64,000 nt of DNA from Candidatus Nitrotoga sp. MKT (lineage in GTDB: Bacteria > Pseudomonadota > Gammaproteobacteria > Burkholderiales > Gallionellaceae). The notes below the pieces were generated by a model, which was not told where the DNA came from, searched no databases, and worked only from the letters and a program-made list of their open reading frames with translations. Positions within the stretch are counted from its first letter, which is position 1. Every line of letters starts with the position of its first letter. The position numbers were made by a program, and so were the translations under genes. The stretch spans positions 186,001-250,000 of the forward strand of contig QFXH01000003.1 in the NCBI GenBank assembly GCA_003402345.1. The letters are read 5' to 3'. Below, piece after piece: positions 18,139 to 26,695 of this stretch.

Positions 18139-18890
18139 AGGCACCCACTCAGATTAAGCGCAAGATCAGGAGTGATCCCCAAGTCTCACTTAATAAATTC
18201 TTATCTGAAAAGGGGGTTCAACATTACACCGAAAGTAACAGCGTCTACGAACGTCCCAAAGGGGGCGCTGTGAATTTCGAACAGGAGATACTCATCGACA
18301 TGCTGGCTTCACCGCGCATCTTTAACGTCGAAGGCGGCAGTGACCCAGTTGCGGCATCCAATCTGAACAACCATCTCAAAGCGCGGATTGGCATTGTCAC
18401 CTTTGCAGGGCAAAAGAAATACAACTTCGCCGCTTTGGCCGGATGGTCGATGAATCCTAAATACTATGAGTGGGATGTCAACAAAGGAACCTGGAAGATG
18501 AAGCCCGATGTGAATCGCCAAGAAGCTTGGGACGATCTTAATGTTAATGCACAACTTTACGCAATCGGCTGTGCGGCGGCGACGGACCTGACGATGAAAG
18601 GAGGCAGCAAGGGTGCGGACATTATTGACAAGCCCAGCAGCGACATTAATGATTGGGTGCCTGGCGAAGCTGGTTACATCGAGAACACGAATTACCCACC
18701 AGGTGGCGGCATCGGCGTGATGGGGGAGAATCTTATATATACCGGTAACGGAAAGTTTTGGGGACATTTGCCCGGTACAGACACTTACCGTACTCTTCCC
18801 GAGTGGATCAAGGAAGTTCATAGCTGGCATCAAGGTGCCAAAGTGCTCGAGAAGCGCGAATTGCCAGCAACGGGATTAATGGACAAATAA
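17550..18890 (+). CDS. DUF4157 cargo protein 3 with Tgl-type transglutaminase-like domain
   Basis: A 446-residue protein. The leader has C31, C33, C45 and C48, DUF4157 motifs and HELTH at 187-191. Residues about 215-430 resemble Bacillus protein-glutamine gamma-glutamyltransferase (Tgl, the small spore-coat enzyme). IGCAAAT gives a candidate catalytic Cys341. DWVPGEAGYIEN aligns with the Tgl PGD segment. MGEN gives Glu393 and KFWGH gives His406; the 13-residue Glu-His spacing equals that of B. subtilis Tgl as I remember it (Glu187, His200). Such a domain would crosslink or deamidate glutamines in a target protein. Likely an eCIS effector. A GGAG site 7 bases upstream fits the start. No dedicated immunity gene follows. 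Confidence 0.82.
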   Translation: MSTAAPLQNTVAKSSFVGKSPHAGLLLQRKCACGGSASSSLSGECGECNKKRMQKKLSIGASNDPLEQEADRIADQVLAGPVNSKVSKVPPRIQRFTGQSSGEMDTVPVSVDRVLAGSGRPLDTALQQDMGQRFGHDFSQVRVHTGLAAEQSARDVHAHAYTVGHNIVFGAGGFAPGSHEGRKLLAHELTHVVQMEQAPTQIKRKIRSDPQVSLNKFLSEKGVQHYTESNSVYERPKGGAVNFEQEILIDMLASPRIFNVEGGSDPVAASNLNNHLKARIGIVTFAGQKKYNFAALAGWSMNPKYYEWDVNKGTWKMKPDVNRQEAWDDLNVNAQLYAIGCAAATDLTMKGGSKGADIIDKPSSDINDWVPGEAGYIENTNYPPGGGIGVMGENLIYTGNGKFWGHLPGTDTYRTLPEWIKEVHSWHQGAKVLEKRELPATGLMDK

Positions 18891-19060
18891 GTTGAAATTT
18901 TAGCCAAATAAGAAGCTGAATCAATGAATCTTCATTGTTGATTAACAAAGAACCGTAGTTTTATTCATACAGAACTGTAATGACCGCACTAGAAAATCAA
19001 GCAATGAGAAAATTAGGAAAACCTAAATGACCTGCTATTCGAAAACCAGGAAATGAAGTA

Positions 19061-19652
19061 ATGAGTACCGCTACAACACTACAAAACACTGTTGCCAAAT
19101 CTCCGCTCGTGGGCAAATCGCCGCACGCGGGATTCCTCTTGCAGCGCAAGTGCGCTTGCGGCGGGTCAGCGTCATCATCATTAAGTGGTGAATGCGAGGA
19201 ATGCAATAAAAAACGTTTGCAAAAGAAACTTAGCATAGGCGCCAACAACGATCCGCTGGAACAAGAAGCGGATCAGATCGCCGATCAAGTATTAGCAGCG
19301 CCAGCATATTCCACAGTCAGTAGGTCACCGCCACGCATCCTCCAACGCTTCACCGGGCAATCCTCCGGAGAGGCGGATATGGCACCCGCCAGTGTTGATC
19401 GCGTGCTTACTGGTTCCGGCAGACCGCTTGATCCGGTGCTACAGCAAGATATGGGGCAACGCTTTGGATATGATTTTTCGCAGGTGCGGGTGCATACCGG
19501 CGCGGCTGCCGAACAATCGGCAAGGGATGTGAGCGCCCATGCTTACACGGTGGGACATAATATTGTGTTTGGTGCCGGCCAATTCTCGCCGGGGTCAAAT
19601 GCAGGTCAGCGTTTACTTGCCCATGAGTTGACTCACGTGCTACAGCAACAGT
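19061..19652 (+). repeat. Cargo leader direct repeat, copy C
   Basis: Third copy of the cargo leader (see 15157-15745 and 17550-18138). It carries a one-codon insertion (PRILQRF in place of PRIQRF). Homologous leaders before unrelated tails are substrates for tail exchange. Confidence 0.85.
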
Positions 19653-20536
19653 CACTGGGTGCCACGGCGGTACAGATGCAACTCTTACAGCGGCGCGAAT
19701 GTAAGTCTGATCGTAAGTGCAGTGAGACCGAAAATTGTACACAGCCAGATGCGGATGAGAAGAGCGACGGTAGTGAGAGTAAATGGTACAGTCTCACCGT
19801 GAATGTAGATGTTGAAGCGGATGACTTCGAATCCGCGCTGCGATCGATGCGACTTGGACACACCCACGTACGATTCGCGGAGAGCAATGGTACCCAATAT
19901 AGCTATGGTTTCTATCCTGCTGGCGAAACTCCGAACGAAAAAAAGCCCAGCGTACCTGGCTGTGTAAATCACCCTGACACAAAACACGACGCCTGTACTG
20001 ACCGTGCCGTGACTTTTTCCCTGAAAAAAGAGCAATATCTGTCCGGCTTAGAACATGCCCAGGAAATCTGTCGCACGGGTCATTTTTACGGCATTGATAG
20101 CTCTAAAGTTAGTTACACCTGCACCACTTTTGCCGCTAATGTGACAAACGCAGCCGGCAAAAACCTGCCAAGTTCGGCGAGCAAACCTACAACAATTTAC
20201 TATCAAAAAATACCGTCAATCGATAACCCCAATACGTTGAATGAAAATCTGGAAGACGAGCAAAAAGGGATGGGCACCGACGAGGAGGTATTGACGGCGA
20301 TTGAGATGTGGGGCGAAAGCACATTGAATAGTTTCCATCATCAAGAGAAGTCACGTTGGATACGGATGTTGCTCGCAGGCTGGATTAGCGATCGTGACGT
20401 CGATGCAGTCGTGAAGGTTGCCAACGCCACCTCGGCGAGCAATCTGACCAAGATCCGCTCCGATGTTGACAGTTTTGTTAAAGATATGAGTACTGCTGCA
20501 CAGAAAAAGCGTGTTCGCACAGCGCTTGGCTATTAG
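19061..20536 (+). CDS. DUF4157 cargo protein 4 with permuted papain-like domain and annexin-like tail
   Basis: A 491-residue protein. The leader is as in copies 2 and 3 (C31, C33, C45, C48; HELTH at 188-192, here followed by VLQQ). Residues about 245-385 fit a circularly permuted papain-like (NlpC/P60-type) amidase or peptidase: LGHTHVRF (candidate His267) comes first, then YGFYPAG, and later SYTCTTFAANV (candidate Cys354). An extra Cys-rich segment lies at 214-226. The last ~90 residues open with KGMGTDEEVL (402-411), the GxGTDE signature of annexin calcium loops, followed by helices. The target could be a peptide or isopeptide bond, with the annexin-like part possibly for membrane binding; both are inferences. 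Last gene of the cargo array, 39 bases before the baseplate module. Confidence 0.8.
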   Translation: MSTATTLQNTVAKSPLVGKSPHAGFLLQRKCACGGSASSSLSGECEECNKKRLQKKLSIGANNDPLEQEADQIADQVLAAPAYSTVSRSPPRILQRFTGQSSGEADMAPASVDRVLTGSGRPLDPVLQQDMGQRFGYDFSQVRVHTGAAAEQSARDVSAHAYTVGHNIVFGAGQFSPGSNAGQRLLAHELTHVLQQQSLGATAVQMQLLQRRECKSDRKCSETENCTQPDADEKSDGSESKWYSLTVNVDVEADDFESALRSMRLGHTHVRFAESNGTQYSYGFYPAGETPNEKKPSVPGCVNHPDTKHDACTDRAVTFSLKKEQYLSGLEHAQEICRTGHFYGIDSSKVSYTCTTFAANVTNAAGKNLPSSASKPTTIYYQKIPSIDNPNTLNENLEDEQKGMGTDEEVLTAIEMWGESTLNSFHHQEKSRWIRMLLAGWISDRDVDAVVKVANATSASNLTKIRSDVDSFVKDMSTAAQKKRVRTALGY

Positions 20537-20575
20537 ATTATAGGTGGCTAAATTGACAAACAGGTACCTGATGCC

Positions 20576-21232
20576 ATGAGTGGCTATTCGAATTCTCCAA
20601 AAATTCTCAAAGGCGGCATCGTGCTGATCGATGCCGAATCGGGCCGGGTGCTGCGCATCATTTCGCTGCAGTACAACCCGGAAAAAATGACGCGCACCCT
20701 GCAAGTGCAGGGTGCCGGCGGCGAGGGTGGTAACCGCTCGGAAGCCATGCGTTTCAAGGGTCCAGCGGTGGAGACGTTCAAGCTGGAGGCGGACATCGAT
20801 GCGGCGGATCAATTGGAATTTCCCGACCAACACCGCTCCGTGGTGGAAAACGGCATTCAGCCGCAAGTGTCAGTGCTGGAATCGCTGGTCAACCCGACCA
20901 GCAGCCAGTTGCTCGACCGCAATGCAATGTCACAGTCCGGCACACTGGAGATCGCGCCGATGGAGGCGCCACTGGCCCTTTTTGTATGGGGAAAAAATCG
21001 CATCGTGCCGGTGCGAATTACAGATTTCAGCGTGACCGAAGAAGCCTTTGACCCATCCTTGAATCCAATCGTCGCCAAGGTAAGCATTGGCTTTAGGGTG
21101 CTGAACGTGGATGATCTCGGTTTCAGTCATAAGGGCGGTAGTTTGTTCATGAGCTATTTGCAAAACAAGGAACGGCTTGCGGCTAAAGCGCAGGCGGGCG
21201 CTTTCTCCACGCTTGGAATAGGAGGCATTTGA
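20576..21232 (+). CDS. eCIS tube/baseplate adaptor protein (CIS-tube family)
   Basis: A 218-residue protein of the contractile-injection-system tube family found before the LysM gene in eCIS loci (the Pvc6/Afp6 position). Motifs are KGGIVLIDAESGRVL, SLQYNPEKMTRTLQVQ and a conserved PLALFVWGKNRIVPVRITDFSVTEEAFDPSLNPI. It is likely the first tube-like layer on the spike. The stop and the next start overlap (ATGA). It restarts the structural module after the cargo array. Confidence 0.88.
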   Translation: MSGYSNSPKILKGGIVLIDAESGRVLRIISLQYNPEKMTRTLQVQGAGGEGGNRSEAMRFKGPAVETFKLEADIDAADQLEFPDQHRSVVENGIQPQVSVLESLVNPTSSQLLDRNAMSQSGTLEIAPMEAPLALFVWGKNRIVPVRITDFSVTEEAFDPSLNPIVAKVSIGFRVLNVDDLGFSHKGGSLFMSYLQNKERLAAKAQAGAFSTLGIGGI

Positions 21233-21597
21233 TGATAGATCCAATCCAGGCGTTCATGCAGGCGAATTCTCTGGTCACTCCCCTGTTTCCGCCTGAGAGC
21301 CGTTACCACGGTATCGCAGCGGTGCAGTCCACTCAGCCGGATGGCACGGTCGTCGCGTATCTGAAGCGCCGCTTCGTGCCGCCGCCGGAAAACTTCTCGC
21401 TATTGCAGGAGCACATGGTCACTGCGGGCGACCGGCTGGATAATCTTGCCGCGCACTATATCGGGGATCCGTCACAGTACTGGCGCATCTGCGATGCCAA
21501 CGGCGCCATACGCCCCGAAGAATTGACGGATACTGCGGGCAAGCGTCTGCGCATCACTTTGCCAGAAGGCGTTCAGGGAGTGACCGATGCTGGCTAA
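21229..21597 (+). CDS. eCIS LysM-domain baseplate protein (Pvc7-like)
   Basis: A 122-residue protein. The C-terminal half is LysM-like: HMVTAGDRLDNLAAHYIGDPSQYWRICDAN, ending with RLRITLPEG. The N-terminal half has the eCIS/phage pattern SRYHGI and YLKRRFVPPPE. In phage and eCIS baseplates this small LysM protein (gp53/Pvc7) joins the hub to the wedges. It overlaps the next gene by 11 bases. Confidence 0.9.
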   Translation: MMIDPIQAFMQANSLVTPLFPPESRYHGIAAVQSTQPDGTVVAYLKRRFVPPPENFSLLQEHMVTAGDRLDNLAAHYIGDPSQYWRICDANGAIRPEELTDTAGKRLRITLPEGVQGVTDAG

Positions 21598-22729
21598 GGG
21601 GATACATCTCACGCTGATGATCGGCCCTATCGTGCCGGTGCCGGTACCGCAGATGGTGATGAACGCGCTCGATAGCGTGCAGGTCACTACGGCGGCGGGC
21701 GCGGCGAGTGGCTTTCAGATGAGCTTCCAATTCAGCAGCAAGTCGGAATTGAACACGTTCTTCATCATCGCCGGCGCAATGAATAGCGGTCCCGCTACAC
21801 CGCCGTTGCGAGTCATGCTGACCATCACCCTCAACGGTACGCCACAGCCGCTGTTTGACGGGGTAATGACGAATGTAGAGGTGCAGGCGGGAAGCAACGG
21901 CGCTCCGGGCACGGTGACGGTTACCGGGGAGGATCTTACCAAGGTCATGGACATGCTCGATTTCAGCGGCCTGCCTTACCCTGCATTGCCAATCGAGGCA
22001 CGCGTGGCGCTGATTTGCGCCAAATACGCGGCCTTTGGCTTAATTCCGCTGGTTATTCCAGTACTGTTTCCTGATGTTCCTATCCCAGTGGACAAAATTC
22101 CCGCCCATAAGGGTACCGACCTTCAATACATTCAACAGCTCGCTGAAGAGGCCGGCTACATTTTTTACATCGAGCCTGGGCCGGCGGCGGGTACCAACAT
22201 CGCTTATTTTGGGCCCGAGATCAAAGTAGGCGTGCCGCAACCGGCGCTAAACGTGGACATGGACGGGTTAACCAACGTTGAGAATATGAATTTTTCGTTC
22301 GATCCGACCAAGGGTGTGCTGCCGGTCGTGTTCATCCAGAATCAACTTACGCGCTTCCCAATTCCGATCCCGATTCCCAACATTAATCCGTTACAGCCAC
22401 CGCTGGGAGCGCTTTCTACAACGCTCAGCAACCTCAAGATATTGAAGGACACGGCAAAGATGAACCCGATGCAGGCGATTTTAAGGGGGCTCAATGAAGC
22501 GAAGAAGTCGCAGGACTCAGTGAGCGCCAATGGCAGCATTAATGTACTGCGCTACGGTCGGCCACTGAAAGCCAGGCAGCTGGTCGGTGTGCGTGGCGCA
22601 GGCATCGCTTACGACGGCCTGTATTTTGTACAAAGCGTCACCAGCACACTCAAGCGCGGCGAGTTCAAGCAAAGTTTCAACTTGACACGCAACGGTCTGA
22701 TTTCAATTACACCGAGGGTTCCCGTATGA
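21587..22729 (+). CDS. eCIS spike hub, gpD/gp27-like half of Pvc8
   Basis: A 380-residue protein of the phage late-control gpD type. It has two beta-barrel regions and the typical HKGTDLQYIQQLAEEAGYIFYIEPG, plus YDGLYFVQSVTSTLKRGEFKQSF near the end. It forms the trimeric hub between tube and needle. In PVC the hub and needle are fused in one Pvc8/VgrG polypeptide; here the needle part is the separate next gene, overlapping by ATGA. Confidence 0.88.
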   Translation: MLAKGIHLTLMIGPIVPVPVPQMVMNALDSVQVTTAAGAASGFQMSFQFSSKSELNTFFIIAGAMNSGPATPPLRVMLTITLNGTPQPLFDGVMTNVEVQAGSNGAPGTVTVTGEDLTKVMDMLDFSGLPYPALPIEARVALICAKYAAFGLIPLVIPVLFPDVPIPVDKIPAHKGTDLQYIQQLAEEAGYIFYIEPGPAAGTNIAYFGPEIKVGVPQPALNVDMDGLTNVENMNFSFDPTKGVLPVVFIQNQLTRFPIPIPIPNINPLQPPLGALSTTLSNLKILKDTAKMNPMQAILRGLNEAKKSQDSVSANGSINVLRYGRPLKARQLVGVRGAGIAYDGLYFVQSVTSTLKRGEFKQSFNLTRNGLISITPRVPV

Positions 22730-23241
22730 GCGACAGCGGCAATTTTTATGGCAAGTACCGCGGCATGGTACTCAACAATATAGACCCAATGCAGATGGGA
22801 CGATTGCAGGTACAGGTGCCTGATGTGGCGGGCCTTATTCCCACAACCTGGGCAATGCCCTGCGTGCCGGTGGCCGGGATAAATATGGGCATGTTTGCGT
22901 TGCCTATGATCGGTAGCGGCGTATGGGTAGAATTCGAACAGGGTAATCCGGATCACCCGATTTGGGTCGGTTGCTTCTGGGGCAGCGCCGCAGAGCTGCC
23001 GGTGTTGTCACGTATGGTGCCGCCCGCAGTGCCTGGCATCACGTTGCAGACTCCGCTGAAGAATGGCCTGATTATTAGTGACGTACCCGGCCCCACGGGA
23101 GGCATTCAGTTGCAAACCACGACCGGTGCCATGATCTCGGTGACCGACATCGGCATCATGATTTCCAACGGCAAGGGCGCGGTGATCAATCTCACCGGGC
23201 CGACGGTGGACATCAATCTCGGGGCACTCACGGTGATATAA
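22726..23241 (+). CDS. eCIS spike needle, gpV/gp5-like half of Pvc8
   Basis: A 171-residue baseplate-assembly-protein-V type spike. It opens with an OB-fold (GKYRGMVLNNIDPMQMGRLQVQVPDV, then AMPCVPVAG, GSGVWVEFEQGNPDHPIWVG). It ends with a short beta-helix needle (GGIQLQTTTGAMISVTDIGIMISNGKGAVINLTG). It mounts the PAAR-like tip encoded 13 bases downstream. Confidence 0.92.
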   Translation: MSDSGNFYGKYRGMVLNNIDPMQMGRLQVQVPDVAGLIPTTWAMPCVPVAGINMGMFALPMIGSGVWVEFEQGNPDHPIWVGCFWGSAAELPVLSRMVPPAVPGITLQTPLKNGLIISDVPGPTGGIQLQTTTGAMISVTDIGIMISNGKGAVINLTGPTVDINLGALTVI

Positions 23242-23254
23242 GGAGAACGACACT

Positions 23255-23572
23255 ATGCCCGCACCCATCCTTCATCTTGGCGCCACGGTAACCTGCATGC
23301 ATGCAGGGCCAGCGACACCGCTTACGCCATTTCCGCGTGTGCTGCTGAGCGGCCAACCAGTGACCACAGTGGCCACGCCCTATGCGATTACCGGCTGCGC
23401 CCTCACCGGCACACCCAACCCGCCCTGCGTCACCGCGCAATGGGTGGTGGGCGCAGTACGGGTGCTGGCTGGCGGTGTGCCAGTGCTGATACAAACGGGA
23501 CAGGCGGTGTGCGTGCCTACTGGCACTGGTTTGTTGCCATTAGTGGTTCAACCCAGGGTGCTCGCGACATGA
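23255..23572 (+). CDS. eCIS spike tip, PAAR-like (Pvc10-like)
   Basis: A 105-residue tip protein. It has beta-hairpins rich in Gly, Pro and Thr with scattered Cys and His (LGATVTCMHAG; YAITGCALTG; NPPCVTAQW; GQAVCVPTG), which could bind a metal ion at the needle point as PAAR proteins do. It sits between spike and gp25 genes, the usual place for Pvc10. The AAGGAGA site at 23240 supports this start. Confidence 0.85.
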   Translation: MPAPILHLGATVTCMHAGPATPLTPFPRVLLSGQPVTTVATPYAITGCALTGTPNPPCVTAQWVVGAVRVLAGGVPVLIQTGQAVCVPTGTGLLPLVVQPRVLAT

Positions 23573-23579
23573 GGTACTT

Positions 23580-23948
23580 ATGAGCCAGATTGACTATCCC
23601 TTCCAATTCGATGGCCGTGGTCGCACCGCGCAGACGGACGAGTCCGGCTATATTCGCGACCTCATCGAGCAAGTGTTGCTCACTTCGCCGGGCGAACGCG
23701 TAATGCGTCCCACCTTCGGTAGTGGCGTGATGCAATTGGTGTTTGCCGCCGCCAGTCCTGAAGTGGCAGCGACCACACAATTCCTGATTCAAGGCGCCTT
23801 GCAGCAATGGCTTGGCGACCTCATCACCGTGGACACCGTCGATGTGCAGGCACAGGACAGCGCCTTACTCATTACCGTGCAATATGTAGAACGCCGCACG
23901 CAAACTCGCGGCATGGCGCAGATCAGCGCGCCGGGAAGCGGCTTATGA
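23580..23948 (+). CDS. eCIS baseplate protein, gp25/GPW-like (Pvc9-like)
   Basis: A 122-residue gp25-family protein. The motifs are diagnostic: YIRDLIEQVLLTSPGERVMRPTFGSG, then TQFLIQGALQQW and a beta hairpin ending QYVERRTQ. It belongs to the inner baseplate and nucleates sheath assembly. Its stop overlaps the next start (ATGA). Confidence 0.95.
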   Translation: MSQIDYPFQFDGRGRTAQTDESGYIRDLIEQVLLTSPGERVMRPTFGSGVMQLVFAAASPEVAATTQFLIQGALQQWLGDLITVDTVDVQAQDSALLITVQYVERRTQTRGMAQISAPGSGL

Positions 23949-26695
23949 AATACTACTGCTGTGACCAGCGCCGCCGCGAAGTAGTGAAGTTAAACGGCAC
24001 CCTCAACGGTCTGGAATATCTGGAGGTACATGACAGCGGTATGCCTGGCGATCCCACACGCCAGCGCACATTGTTCGTAAAATTCCTGCGTGCAGTGCCC
24101 GCCACTCTCGGCAAGGACAATTTCCGCATCGAAGGCGGCGAGCGCATCAAGGGCGTGGACATTGCATGGGTCGCGATCGCCAATGCGCTGCCCGCCAGTG
24201 AACCGCCCGGTCTGGTTGACGGTCTCGTGCCTCTTAACAAATTCATGGTGGTCCGCACCAAGATTTACGGTGATTTTTCGCTGTATACGCTACGCCTGTT
24301 GAGCGGCCCCGGTAGCGATACGCCGCCGGCTGGTTTCGATCCGCGCCTGAGCGAGATCCAGTTCTCATTCAAGGTGCAGTGCGAATCGGATTTTGATTGC
24401 GCCAGCGTTACCCCCTGTCCTACACCGCCAGCGACGAATCCACGCCTCGATTATCTCGCCAAGGATTACGCCAGCTTCCGCCGCCTGATGCTTGACCGCA
24501 TGAGCGTGCTGATGCCTGATTGGTCCAGCCGCAATGCCGCCGATGTCGGCGTAACTTTAGTGGAAATGCTGGCCTATGTGGGCGATCAACTTTCCTATCA
24601 ACAAGACGCCGTCGCCACCGAAGCTTATCTCGCTACCGCGCGCAAGCGCATCTCTCTGCGCCGCCATGCGCGGCTGGTGGATTACAAGGTGCACGAAGGC
24701 TGCAATGCCCGAGTGTGGGTGCAGCTATTCGTCAACGACGACGGTGTAAACATACCACGCGGCACACCGCTGCTCACGCGCGTGCCTGACACGCCCGAGC
24801 GTATCGCTCCGTTCGGCGACCAACTGCGCGATGCTTTGGCAAACGGTGCGCTGGTATTCGAGACGGTGGAAGACACTTTGCTTTATCAGGATCACGGACG
24901 TATTAGTTTCTATTCCTGGGGCGAACGCGAATGTTGTTTACCTAAAGGTGCGACGCGCGCAACGCTCAACGGACACTATCCCAACCTCAAGGCGGGCGAC
25001 GTGTTGGTGTTCGCGGAAGAATTTGGCCCGCGCACCGGATTTGCCGCAGATGCAGACCGCGCGCATCGCTGGGCGGTACGTCTCACCGACGTGCGTTTGG
25101 ATAGCGACCCCAGCGGGGGGTTGTTCCTGCCGGTACCCAACAATAATCCGTTGAATGTTACCGAGATCCGCTGGGCAGAAGACGATGCACTGCCGTTTCC
25201 ATTATGCCTGTCGACCATCACTGACCTGGATCACGGCGCGACTTATCTCGGTGAAGTGAGCGCGGTTTACGGCAACATTGTGCTGGCCGACCATGGCCGC
25301 ACCCTGACGGGTGAAGATTTGGGTGCCGTTTCCGCCTCGCAACTCACCCTGACATCCAAAAACGACATATTGAGTTGCAAGCGCCCACCTTTGCAGGCCG
25401 TGCCCCCCCGTTTCCGGCCACGACTTACGGAACGTCCGCTCACTCATGCCTTGCCGCTCACAGCCACGCCGTTGTTCGGTTTCACCGCGACAGCGGCCAT
25501 TGCCACCGCGTTGCAGACCCGCAGCTTTACACCGGCGCTGCATGATGCCTTGCAGGCGCAGGGCGTGCTGTTGCAGGCGGGACCGGTGGTAGTGCAAGGT
25601 GGTGACGGCATGTGGTCGGTGTCTGACGGCGTGAGCGCCTATCGCCTGCGGCTGGACAGCGGCCAGGTGCAAGTGTCGCCACTAGCCGATGCCGCCGTAT
25701 TGATTACCGCCGCCGAGCCGCAACGTGCCCGTCCTGCCATCTCTCTTGCCAGCAATTTTCAGGGCACGCCAGGCACTTGGTTGCCGCGCCCCGATCTGCT
25801 CGCCAGCGATGCCGGGGCGAGCGAATTCGTGGTGGAGAGCGAACACGACGGCAGCGCCTTACTGCGTTTCGGCGACGATTATCACGGCAAGCGCCCCGAC
25901 GTCAGCACCACATTCAGCGCGAACTACCGCGTCGGCAATGGCGTGGCAGGCAACATCGGCCTGGAGTCCATCGCGCACATCGTCAGTAACGATGCTCGGC
26001 TATTGCGCGCGTCGAATCCACTGCCGGCGCAAGGCGGCAGCGATCCTGAAAACGCCGAGGACATCAGGCGCGATGCGCCGGAAGCGTTTCGCACCCAAGA
26101 ACGCGCGGTTACCCCCGAAGATTATGCCGAGGTGACTGAACGTCATCCCAGCGTGCAGCGTGCCGCCGCCACTTTCCGCTGGACCGGCAGTTGGTACACG
26201 GTGTTTCTTACCGTCGACCGCAAGGGCGGCGGCGAAGTGGATGCGGTCTACGAGCAAACCATCCGTGACCACGTCGAGCGCTATCGCATGGCTGGCTATG
26301 ACCTGGAGGTGAACGGCCCGAGTTATGTGCCCTTGCTTCTGGAAATGACTGTATGCGTCAAGCCTGATTATTTCCGTGCTGATGTACGCGCCGCGCTGAT
26401 GCGTGTATTCAGCCGCGGCTGGCTGGCCGACGGCACACCTGCCCTGTTCCATCCTGACAATTTCAGCTTCGGCCAGCCAGTTTATCTCAGCGCGATTTAT
26501 GAAGCGGCTCAGGCGATACAAGGCGTGGCTTCGGTGGTGATCAAAACCTTCCAGCGTCTGCGTACGCCACCTGACCCCAAGCCCATGGATGACGGCGTAC
26601 TGACGATTGGACGCCTGGAGATCGCGCGACTGGACAACGATCCCAACTTCCCCGAACGGGGTGTGTTGAAGCTCTCGATAGGAGGCGGCAAATGA
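23945..26695 (+). CDS. eCIS baseplate wedge protein, gpJ-like (Pvc11-like)
   Basis: A 916-residue protein. I set the start at the ATG at 23945, overlapping the gp25 stop; the open frame further upstream only shadows gp25. A conserved region (about 160-235) has RLDYLAKDYASFRRLML, then DVGVTLVEMLAYVGDQLSYQQDAVATEAYLATA. The C-terminal third is typical J-protein: SALLRFGDDYHG, YRVGNGVAGNIG, NPLPAQGGSDPE, RAVTPEDYAEV. It forms the wedge ring around the hub. The N-terminal ~150 residues are an added beta domain. Confidence 0.93.
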   Translation: MKYYCCDQRRREVVKLNGTLNGLEYLEVHDSGMPGDPTRQRTLFVKFLRAVPATLGKDNFRIEGGERIKGVDIAWVAIANALPASEPPGLVDGLVPLNKFMVVRTKIYGDFSLYTLRLLSGPGSDTPPAGFDPRLSEIQFSFKVQCESDFDCASVTPCPTPPATNPRLDYLAKDYASFRRLMLDRMSVLMPDWSSRNAADVGVTLVEMLAYVGDQLSYQQDAVATEAYLATARKRISLRRHARLVDYKVHEGCNARVWVQLFVNDDGVNIPRGTPLLTRVPDTPERIAPFGDQLRDALANGALVFETVEDTLLYQDHGRISFYSWGERECCLPKGATRATLNGHYPNLKAGDVLVFAEEFGPRTGFAADADRAHRWAVRLTDVRLDSDPSGGLFLPVPNNNPLNVTEIRWAEDDALPFPLCLSTITDLDHGATYLGEVSAVYGNIVLADHGRTLTGEDLGAVSASQLTLTSKNDILSCKRPPLQAVPPRFRPRLTERPLTHALPLTATPLFGFTATAAIATALQTRSFTPALHDALQAQGVLLQAGPVVVQGGDGMWSVSDGVSAYRLRLDSGQVQVSPLADAAVLITAAEPQRARPAISLASNFQGTPGTWLPRPDLLASDAGASEFVVESEHDGSALLRFGDDYHGKRPDVSTTFSANYRVGNGVAGNIGLESIAHIVSNDARLLRASNPLPAQGGSDPENAEDIRRDAPEAFRTQERAVTPEDYAEVTERHPSVQRAAATFRWTGSWYTVFLTVDRKGGGEVDAVYEQTIRDHVERYRMAGYDLEVNGPSYVPLLLEMTVCVKPDYFRADVRAALMRVFSRGWLADGTPALFHPDNFSFGQPVYLSAIYEAAQAIQGVASVVIKTFQRLRTPPDPKPMDDGVLTIGRLEIARLDNDPNFPERGVLKLSIGGGK

